Of a stretch of DNA of 5,036 bases, positions 1 through 5,036 are shown in pieces. The translations under genes and the position numbers were made by a program. Source of the stretch: Clostridia bacterium (GTDB lineage Bacteria > Bacillota > Clostridia > Christensenellales > Pumilibacteraceae); contig CAAFIN010000138.1 in assembly GCA_900762945.1 (NCBI GenBank), forward strand, positions 1-5,036. Direction: 5' to 3'. The notes beneath the pieces were generated by a model. That model was not told where the DNA came from. It saw nothing but the letters and a program-made list of their open reading frames with translations, and searched no databases. Each line of letters starts with the position of its first letter. Position 1 is the stretch's first letter.

Positions 1-19
1 AATCCGAACGCGGGACTAC

Positions 20-27
20 AAGGAGAG
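20..27 (+). promoter_or_regulatory. Ribosome binding site of the GH43 lipoprotein gene
   Basis: AAGGAGAG matches the anti-Shine-Dalgarno sequence well. It ends about 10-12 nt before the ATG at 38, slightly longer than the usual gap but workable. It supports the ATG at 38 even though the reading frame stays open to the left edge of the window. No promoter fits in the 37 bases before the start, so transcription probably begins outside the window. Confidence 0.75.
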
Positions 28-37
28 TAGCGGGAAA

Positions 38-1864
38 ATGAAAAAACTGAGGAAAATCGCGGCGGTGGCGCTCGCACTCGTTATGGCGGCAACGGTTGCG
101 GCGGGGTGTGCGGGGTTAGAGCCGTCGGGAAGTAAACTGGAAATACCTTACGGCACGGGTGCGGACGAGCGCGGCGCTTACGATACGTCGCTGTTTTACC
201 GTAACGACAAAACGGTTTTCAACGCCGATCCGCAAGTGCTGTATGTCGCCCCGGAGCAGGACGCGGAATACGGCGGGTGGTACTATATGTACACTACCGG
301 GCAGACGAACGTCGCTGGCGGCGAAAAAGCTGGCTTTTGGGTGATGCGCTCGAGGGACTTGCAGAACTGGGAAATGTGCGGCGCGGTGAACGACGGTTAT
401 GCGATAAAGACCGACGGAAGCGACTGGATGTACTCGCGGTTCTGGGCGCCCGAGTGCTATTATGACAGTCAGAGCGGCAAATACTGGTTGTACTTCACCG
501 CCTCGAGCAAGGTTGGGAGCGGCGACGAAGTAAATTACAGCGCTTCGGCAGACGAGCCGCTTCGCACTTATATCGGCGTGGCTACGGCTTCCGCGCCCGT
601 CGGTCCGTTCACTCTCTGGGAGGGCGAGAATGCCGACGGCGAAACGCTGGATAAAAGCAAGCCGCAGATCAACTTCGCGAAAAACTTGGGAACGGATACC
701 GAATTCCCGGTGATCGACGTGCATCTTTTCGACGACGAGGGCGAACTGTATATGTACTTCGTCGAACACGTTTACCTTGCGACTGGTATGGGTACGAGCA
801 ATATCTGCGTGGTCAAAATGAAAAACCGCGTAACGCCCGATTATTCAACGCTGAGGGTGTTGGCGATGCCGGGCTATCGCACGGTTACCGGCATGGCGGG
901 CGAGTACTCGTCGTTTACGGGGTCGGGCGAGTTTTCCACCGCGCAAGGCGCGTTTGCCGCGGGCGAAGGCGGAATCAACGAAGGTCCGTTCATGATCCGT
1001 CACAATGACAAGTATTACCTCACGTACTCACAGGACGGCTACACTTCGAAGTTCTATTCCGTCTGGCAGGCGGTGGGGGATTCGCCGTTCGGTCCGTTCG
1101 CCAAGATAGATAAAAAAGACGGCGGCATGGTGCTGGGCGCGAGTTTCGAGAACGATTATATGACGGGTACGGCGCACCACAGTTTCGTGAGAATCGGCGA
1201 CGAATATTTCATTATGTACCACGCGCACGCGAGTACGCTGGACTTCGACGATTGCCCGTATCGCGCGGTCGCTACCGACAGAATAGTCTTTACCGAAGGT
1301 AACGACGGCTACGACGTGATTTGCGCGCTCGGACCTACGAAATCGCTTCAATATCTTCCGTCCGCGATTTCGGGATATAAAAATATCGCGGGCGAAGCGC
1401 AGGTAAGCGTTTCGGGCGGCAGCGGCGAAAAGTACCTCGTCGACGGAGTTTTCACCACTCACCCCGAGAACGAGGACAATGAGTTTTCCGCGGAAGGCGC
1501 GGTTGCGATCACGCTGAAATTTTCCGAACCGCGTACAATCAAAGCGATTATGGTGTACAACTCGCTGAATTACGATTGCGCGTTCTCGAAAATCGACGCG
1601 ATTTTTATCAAAGTTTCCGAAACGCCCGCGTGGTTCGACGGGAAAAAAGCGGATTACGCGGTACTGAAAAACGTGCCGTTCGATTCGGCTTACTATAACG
1701 CGGTCGACGGCGTGATGCGCGCGGGCGGCAGCAGTACCGCCGTTTTCAACGAGATTACGACTACCGAAATTACGATAACGATTTCCGAAAAACTATCCGA
1801 CGACCCGGAGGGCGGGAACAGGATAAACGTTTCGGATATCGTCGTACTGGGAGGCGAAAGATGA
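38..1864 (+). CDS. Lipoprotein glycoside hydrolase, family 43 type, with C-terminal discoidin/CBM32-like domain
   Basis: Predicted membrane-anchored extracellular glycosidase of 608 residues. Residues 1-23 form a lipoprotein signal peptide (Lys/Arg start, hydrophobic core, lipobox V-A-A-G) ending at Cys24. Residues about 55-435 read as a five-bladed GH43 propeller. Asp64 in NADP fits the general base, Asp227 in VIDVHLF the pKa-modulating acid, and Glu315 in NEGPF the general acid. Other family-like marks are WAPE (136-139), paired aromatic strands such as KYWLYFTAS and KYYLTYS, and TAHHSFV (378-384), which carries the His common near the active site. Residues about 441-608 resemble an F5/8 type C (discoidin, CBM32) sandwich: NIAGEAQVSVS, YLVDGV, then an ITLKF...IKAIMVYN pattern. 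GH43 members act on arabinan, arabinoxylan or xylo-oligosaccharides; the substrate cannot be read here. A Gly/Ser/Tyr-rich segment at 281-313 precedes Glu315. The start at 38 is chosen for the signal peptide and ribosome binding site. The gene overlaps the next lipoprotein gene by 4 bp. Confidence 0.9.
   Translation: MKKLRKIAAVALALVMAATVAAGCAGLEPSGSKLEIPYGTGADERGAYDTSLFYRNDKTVFNADPQVLYVAPEQDAEYGGWYYMYTTGQTNVAGGEKAGFWVMRSRDLQNWEMCGAVNDGYAIKTDGSDWMYSRFWAPECYYDSQSGKYWLYFTASSKVGSGDEVNYSASADEPLRTYIGVATASAPVGPFTLWEGENADGETLDKSKPQINFAKNLGTDTEFPVIDVHLFDDEGELYMYFVEHVYLATGMGTSNICVVKMKNRVTPDYSTLRVLAMPGYRTVTGMAGEYSSFTGSGEFSTAQGAFAAGEGGINEGPFMIRHNDKYYLTYSQDGYTSKFYSVWQAVGDSPFGPFAKIDKKDGGMVLGASFENDYMTGTAHHSFVRIGDEYFIMYHAHASTLDFDDCPYRAVATDRIVFTEGNDGYDVICALGPTKSLQYLPSAISGYKNIAGEAQVSVSGGSGEKYLVDGVFTTHPENEDNEFSAEGAVAITLKFSEPRTIKAIMVYNSLNYDCAFSKIDAIFIKVSETPAWFDGKKADYAVLKNVPFDSAYYNAVDGVMRAGGSSTAVFNEITTTEITITISEKLSDDPEGGNRINVSDIVVLGGER
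1849..1854 (+). promoter_or_regulatory. Internal ribosome binding site for the second lipoprotein gene
   Basis: GGGAGG lies inside the last codons of the GH43 gene, 6 nt before the ATG at 1861. With the ATGA stop-start overlap this points to translational coupling and a shared transcript. It also fixes the start of the second gene. Confidence 0.8.
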
Positions 1865-4827
1865 ATAAAAAATTACTTGTTCTGCTGGTTGCCGCGTGCG
1901 CGATTTTCGCTACCGGAATTTTTGCCGCTTGTTCGCCGTCGGAAACACTCGGCGGCAAGTATACGACCGATTACCACAGAGTTTTTACGGACGAGTGCGA
2001 CGATTTCATGACGATCGACGGTAAACTCGACGAGGAAGTCTGGACGAATAAAAAGTACGTTACCAACGCGTTCCCCGTGCCTGGGCTTGTGAACGACGTT
2101 TCGTTAAAGTACACCGTGCATGCGACCGAAAAAGGATTGTATATAGGCTCGACGGTGAACGATACCGATTTCCGTTGCGTTCGTCCGTTCAGTAAGTCCG
2201 ATTCGAACTGGAAAGTCTACGTTGCGCCCGACGGCGCGACGGTCAACAATCAGGCGTACGTCAAGTCGTTTCAGATCGATTACGCCGGCGTTCGGTCGGC
2301 GCAGGCGGCGAAAGTTTCGTCCGCGGTTTCGGTGGACGGCGAAGTAAACTCCGGGAATACTCGCGGCGCTTCGATGGAAGCGTTCGTGACATGGGAGCAA
2401 CTCAATATCGACTGCTCGGGCTACGAGCAAGGCTATCCCGACAAAATCCGCGCGTACGTGACGTACACGATCGTGTCGGGATCATCGCGCGAATCGTCGC
2501 GAGTGATTTCGAGCGCGTTCACCGGCGCGGCAAAGCCTAGTATGTATTATCTTTTCGGCGCGGAAGGATACGTTAACGCCGATCGCGACGACGCGATCTT
2601 AGGCGACGCGCCTAACGGCTTCGCAAAAACCTCGGGTTGGGATTTATCGGGCGACGGGTTCGTCGAAAGCGTGGGCGACAACGTGCAGACTTTGTGGTTC
2701 AGAAACGCTTACAGCGAGCGTTTTGCCGCCGAAGTCAAGATCAAGCCGGTCGGCAATATCAACGACAGCGGCGCGAAAGTGGGCATGATCGCTTACGTCG
2801 ATACCAACAGATTTCGTTCGTTTTTGCTCAACGCCGCGGACGGCAACCTTACGGCCGACGGCGGCGCGCGTAATTTCGATCGTTGCCAGACGTTCGGACT
2901 GACTTATTATCCGTATTATACTTGGACGATGCAGGCGTTCGGCGTGGATACTTCCGTAGATATGGACGCTTATCCCGACGGTTGCGTGATGCGTATCGTC
3001 AAAGACGGCGAGAACGCGTACTATTTCATTAACGATACGTTCGTGTACGGCGAGAAATGCCCGTATTTGGACGGCAAAACGTACGTCGGATTGACTTCCG
3101 TAGGCTTCGACGCGGTGTTTACCGACTACGAGTTCAGAGATTATTCCGCGGACGAAGCGGGGCTTATCGCCGAGTTGGACGGCGTGGCGCGGCTGAGCGT
3201 AAAGAACGGCAGCGGCGGTTACGCCGAGATCGACGATATCGCGATAAAATCAGGCGGCAGCGCCGAGATCCGCTTTAACGTATGGCAAGGCTATACGATT
3301 GCGTCCGTCGAGGCGAACGGCGAGGATATAACCGAAACCGTGCGCGCTTCGGTCGCGGGCGACAAAAAATATCTTACCGACGGCGTTTGCACGATTTGGA
3401 ACGTTCTCGACGATACGGAATTTACGGTTAATTACGCGCCGATTGCGGAGAAAAGAACGGTTAAGATTTTGCTTGCGAACGGCAAGAACGAACCGGTTTC
3501 CGGTAAGGCGATAATCTACGGCGACGACCCGCTGCTAAGGTACGAAGTTTCGGTCGGCGAAAGCGGAACGATCTGCGCTTTGCCGGCGGGTGTGGGTCTG
3601 AAGGCTCTTTTGACGACCGACGGCGAGGGAACGCTGATAGCCTCGATCGAAGAGAACGAGGACGAGTATACGTTCGTTTTGGGCGAGCCCGCGATAGGCG
3701 GCGACTATACTTACGGCGGCGGCTTCGGCGTTGCGTCCGCGCGCACCGGCTGGGATTACACTTTCCAGTCCGAAGGTACGGTCTACGCCGACGAAACGGC
3801 TAACGCGACTTGCGCGTACTTCGGCGGGCATTACGACGATACCGCAGTTGTCAAAGTGACGATAAATAAGTCCGTGAGCGCAGAACAATGGGCGTTCGCC
3901 GGCATAGTTATGGCTAATCCGTCCGGGCGAGTCGAAGCGGGTATTCAGGCGCAGAAACTTCGTTATTATCGCGGCGGCGTTTATACCGACGTGAAGAACG
4001 TGTTTACGAATACGTTGTTCGGCACCGAAAAACGCTCCGTTACGTTCGCGCTCGTCAGAAGCGGCGGTAAAATCCGCGTCTACGAAACGGTGAACGGACA
4101 GGAAAAACTCGCTTACGAAGCGGACGATCTCATTGCGGGCAAGGCGGCTTACGGGCTTACCGTGCGCGGCAACAACGACCTCGATATCGAGTTTACGAAC
4201 ATAACCGTGCTGACGGGCAATGCTGCGTCGGACGAGATCGCGAGAAATTATACGCCCGGCTTGTTCGGGGAAAGTGCCGGCGTGACGATCGACGAGAACG
4301 CCAAGACCGTCAAGGCGCCCGCAATCTCGTCGGGGTACGCTTACGCGGATTTTGCGGCTGCCGACGACGGCGACAAAGCGGTCGTATCGTTTACCGTGAA
4401 TTACGCGGCTAAGTCGTGGGCGGTAATCGGGTTTACGATGTCCGACGGCACGAACAAGGCGTATATCGGAATGTACGCGACCAGGCTTCGCACGGGACTG
4501 AACGGGAGCGGCAACGTTAAAGAGAATAGCGGCGTTTTCAAAGCCGACACGCGAAACGGACTAAGCGACGTGAAACTTATGATGATCCGCTCCGGAAACG
4601 GCATTGCGATTCTCGAATACCTCGACGGGCAATGGACGAAAAAAACTACGCTCGCGTTTACCGACTTGTTCAAAGCGGAAGTTTATTCGGACGGTATGTT
4701 TACGGGAGAAGTGACTTACGGCGTGGGCGTTCGCGCCACGAGCGGCGAAGTCGTTTTCTCGGATATCGACTATAAGACGGGTAGCGAAGCGCAAGCGATT
4801 ATCGACAAGCATCTTAGGAATAGTTAA
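1861..4827 (+). CDS. Large multidomain lipoprotein: CBM9-like domain plus three repeated beta-sandwich-like domains
   Basis: A 988-residue predicted surface lipoprotein. Residues 1-23 are a signal peptide ending F-A-A before Cys24; Phe at the -3 lipobox position is less usual than Leu/Val/Ile. Residues about 46-235 match the CBM9-like (DOMON-related) pattern: TIDGKLDEEVW at 51-61, GLYIGSTVND at 92-101, and a MEAFVTWEQL strand at 172-181. Residues about 250-428, 619-784 and 799-971 are three divergent copies of one domain, probably a concanavalin/LamG or DUF1080-like sandwich. Residues about 441-528 resemble an InlB-type beta repeat (WQGYTIASVEANGEDIT, then a DDTEFTVNY strand). Residues about 532-610 resemble a carboxypeptidase-regulatory or Cna-B-like domain. 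No catalytic motif is recognised, so I infer a glycan-binding partner of the GH43 protein encoded just upstream. Related 3-keto-glycoside hydrolases do use a DUF1080 fold, so an enzymatic role is not excluded. Unlike many exported proteins it has several cysteines (for example 342, 375 and 400 in copy 1). Export and architecture are fairly sure; function is not. Confidence 0.85.
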   Translation: MNKKLLVLLVAACAIFATGIFAACSPSETLGGKYTTDYHRVFTDECDDFMTIDGKLDEEVWTNKKYVTNAFPVPGLVNDVSLKYTVHATEKGLYIGSTVNDTDFRCVRPFSKSDSNWKVYVAPDGATVNNQAYVKSFQIDYAGVRSAQAAKVSSAVSVDGEVNSGNTRGASMEAFVTWEQLNIDCSGYEQGYPDKIRAYVTYTIVSGSSRESSRVISSAFTGAAKPSMYYLFGAEGYVNADRDDAILGDAPNGFAKTSGWDLSGDGFVESVGDNVQTLWFRNAYSERFAAEVKIKPVGNINDSGAKVGMIAYVDTNRFRSFLLNAADGNLTADGGARNFDRCQTFGLTYYPYYTWTMQAFGVDTSVDMDAYPDGCVMRIVKDGENAYYFINDTFVYGEKCPYLDGKTYVGLTSVGFDAVFTDYEFRDYSADEAGLIAELDGVARLSVKNGSGGYAEIDDIAIKSGGSAEIRFNVWQGYTIASVEANGEDITETVRASVAGDKKYLTDGVCTIWNVLDDTEFTVNYAPIAEKRTVKILLANGKNEPVSGKAIIYGDDPLLRYEVSVGESGTICALPAGVGLKALLTTDGEGTLIASIEENEDEYTFVLGEPAIGGDYTYGGGFGVASARTGWDYTFQSEGTVYADETANATCAYFGGHYDDTAVVKVTINKSVSAEQWAFAGIVMANPSGRVEAGIQAQKLRYYRGGVYTDVKNVFTNTLFGTEKRSVTFALVRSGGKIRVYETVNGQEKLAYEADDLIAGKAAYGLTVRGNNDLDIEFTNITVLTGNAASDEIARNYTPGLFGESAGVTIDENAKTVKAPAISSGYAYADFAAADDGDKAVVSFTVNYAAKSWAVIGFTMSDGTNKAYIGMYATRLRTGLNGSGNVKENSGVFKADTRNGLSDVKLMMIRSGNGIAILEYLDGQWTKKTTLAFTDLFKAEVYSDGMFTGEVTYGVGVRATSGEVVFSDIDYKTGSEAQAIIDKHLRNS
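2608..3144 (+). repeat. Protein-level repeat, copy 1 (residues about 250-428 of the second lipoprotein)
   Basis: This is the most divergent copy. Shared marks are GFAKTSGWD (253-261, matching GVASARTGWD in copy 2), AKVGMIAYV (305-313), the strand pair VMRIVKDGENAYYFI (376-390) and TYVGLTSVGFDAVFTDYEF (407-425). It alone carries Cys342, Cys375 and Cys400. Copy edges are approximate and come from reading by eye. Confidence 0.55.
3715..4212 (+). repeat. Protein-level repeat, copy 2 (residues about 619-784 of the second lipoprotein)
   Basis: Marks in the same order as the other copies: WAFAGIVMANPSG (677-689), FALVRSGGKIRVYE (729-742) and AAYGLTVRGNNDLDIEFTNI (762-781). It is clearly closest to copy 3, sharing W-A-x-x-G, I/V-R-S-G and Y-G-L/V-x-V-R at equivalent places. 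The similarity is in protein only; I see no long nucleotide repeat. Confidence 0.65.
4255..4773 (+). repeat. Protein-level repeat, copy 3 (residues about 799-971 of the second lipoprotein)
   Basis: Equivalent marks are WAVIGFTMSDGTN (853-865), LMMIRSGNGIAILEYLDGQW (906-925) and VTYGVGVRATSGEVVFSDID (951-970). The copy ends about 17 residues before the stop, leaving a short polar C-terminal tail. Copies 2 and 3 are joined by a short linker (about 785-798). Confidence 0.65.
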
Positions 4828-4869
4828 ACTAAACTAATCCTACCGATTAAAATAACGAATATGTAAAAC

Positions 4870-4903
4870 GCGCCGCCGTCCTATGAGATAGCGGCGCTAT
4901 TTT
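4870..4903 (+). terminator. Rho-independent terminator after the lipoprotein pair
   Basis: GCGCCGC (4870-4876) pairs perfectly with GCGGCGC (4891-4897), followed by TATTTT (4898-4903). The 14-nt loop can fold further: CTAT (4881-4884) pairs with ATAG (4888-4891), at the cost of the innermost outer pair. An AAAA run at 4865-4868 before the stem could also pair with the T run, which raises the possibility of some reverse-strand activity. It lies about 40 nt after the TAA at 4825-4827 and would end the two-gene transcript. Confidence 0.8.
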
Positions 4904-4935
4904 CGTATGCGTTTTCCGAAAAGGCGTGAAAAGCG

Positions 4936-4964
4936 TTGACGGGGCGGGAGGAAAAGGGTATAAT
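4936..4964 (+). promoter_or_regulatory. Strong sigma-A/sigma-70-type promoter
   Basis: TTGACG (4936-4941) is a 5-of-6 match to the -35 consensus and TATAAT (4959-4964) a perfect -10, with an ideal 17-bp spacer. It stands just after the terminator of the lipoprotein pair and points to the right, so it opens a new transcription unit starting near 4971. Such a close match to consensus suits a highly expressed gene or a stable RNA. Confidence 0.85.
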
Positions 4965-4970
4965 CAAAAA

Positions 4971-5036
4971 GCTCGCACGGACGGATTTATACGGCGGACG
5001 GCGAGAGGTTGCCGCGGAATTGCGGCGAAATTTTGT
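4971..5036 (+). ncRNA. 5' leader or start of a structured RNA, cut by the window edge
   Basis: About 66 nt downstream of the strong promoter contain no ATG and no supported start codon. The segment can form a hairpin, GCCGC (5011-5015) with GCGGC (5022-5026), possibly extended by a G-U pair to leave a 4-nt loop. It is followed by GAAATTTTG, which gives a weak attenuator-like look. A further pairing, CTCGC (4972-4976) with GCGAG (5001-5005), would enclose the first 30 nt. It could be the leader of a downstream gene or the 5' end of a noncoding RNA. I cannot assign a family from this fragment. Confidence 0.3.

Noticed and set aside
1..41. Possible C-terminal tail of an upstream gene, ending either at TAG 28-30 or at TGA 39-41 (which would make a second ATGA overlap).
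   Set aside because: Only 9-12 codons are visible in either frame and nothing in them is recognisable, so neither can be preferred. The operon may well extend to the left, but this cannot be called.
116..769. Long open frame on the reverse strand inside the GH43 gene.
   Set aside because: It is rich in Arg, Val and His with no family pattern or ribosome binding site. It mirrors the codon bias of a gene whose catalytic motifs are clear on the + strand.
1028..1462. Reverse-strand open frame of about 144 codons opposite the GH43/discoidin junction.
   Set aside because: It is a shadow of the coding strand: no start signal, no recognisable domain, and the + strand frame is continuous and conserved in pattern across it.
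4401..4812. Two overlapping reverse-strand open frames opposite the end of the second lipoprotein.
   Set aside because: Both lie fully within repeat copy 3 of the + strand protein, have no promoter or ribosome binding site, and show no recognisable domain.
5003..5026. Faint resemblance to the P2/P3 entry of RNase P RNA (GAGAGGTTGCCGC followed by a hairpin).
   Set aside because: The conserved GAGGAAAGTCC-type element that should follow P3 is not seen before the window ends, and GC-rich hairpins of this kind are common. It is not enough to name the RNA.
5009..5036. TTG at 5009 as the start of a gene after the strong promoter.
   Set aside because: The purine-rich GAGAGG lies directly against it with no spacer, and only nine codons fit in the window.
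1..5036. Scarcity of AGCT (about two copies) as a second avoided restriction site.
   Set aside because: GCG is the preferred Ala codon after GAA and AAA, and AGC is seldom followed by T-initial codons here, so ordinary codon bias may explain it.
1..5036. CRISPR arrays, insertion sequences, tRNA or rRNA genes.
   Set aside because: No direct repeats with regular spacers, no terminal inverted repeats with a transposase, and no tRNA- or rRNA-like sequence were seen.

Overview
The window carries two large genes on the + strand, and both encode secreted lipoproteins. The lipobox signal peptides, the AGGAG-type ribosome binding sites and the near-consensus sigma-A-type promoter at the right end suggest a Gram-positive-type bacterium. 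An uncultured gut Clostridia lineage of moderate GC (for example Christensenellales-like) is my guess from style, not something the sequence proves.

Layout: 1-37 is a short leader or the tail of an upstream gene, with a ribosome binding site. 38-1864 encodes a 608-residue lipoprotein with a glycoside hydrolase family 43-type five-bladed propeller, whose three catalytic acids are all visible, followed by a discoidin/CBM32-like C-terminal domain. 1861-4827 encodes a 988-residue lipoprotein with an N-terminal CBM9-like domain, three divergent copies of a beta-sandwich-like domain, and two small linker-type beta domains between copies 1 and 2. No catalytic domain is recognised in it. The two genes overlap by 4 bp (ATGA), so they form a translationally coupled pair. 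A rho-independent terminator follows at 4870-4903. Then comes an intergenic stretch with a strong promoter (4936-4964) that fires to the right, into a transcript with no start codon that I can support before the window ends.

How they may work together: both proteins are predicted to be anchored by lipid on the outer face of the cytoplasmic membrane. The GH43 protein would cleave arabinose- or xylose-containing plant glycans, and the multidomain partner would bind or position the polymer. The catalytic class is well supported. The substrate and the binding role of the second protein are inference.

The most unexpected signal is compositional. The tetranucleotide GGCC appears only once in about 5 kb by my reading, and every glycine codon that precedes a C-initial codon avoids GGC (16 of 16), although GGC is otherwise the favoured glycine codon. 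This looks like selection against GGCC, as expected for a restriction-modification target. No clearly new multi-gene system is evident.
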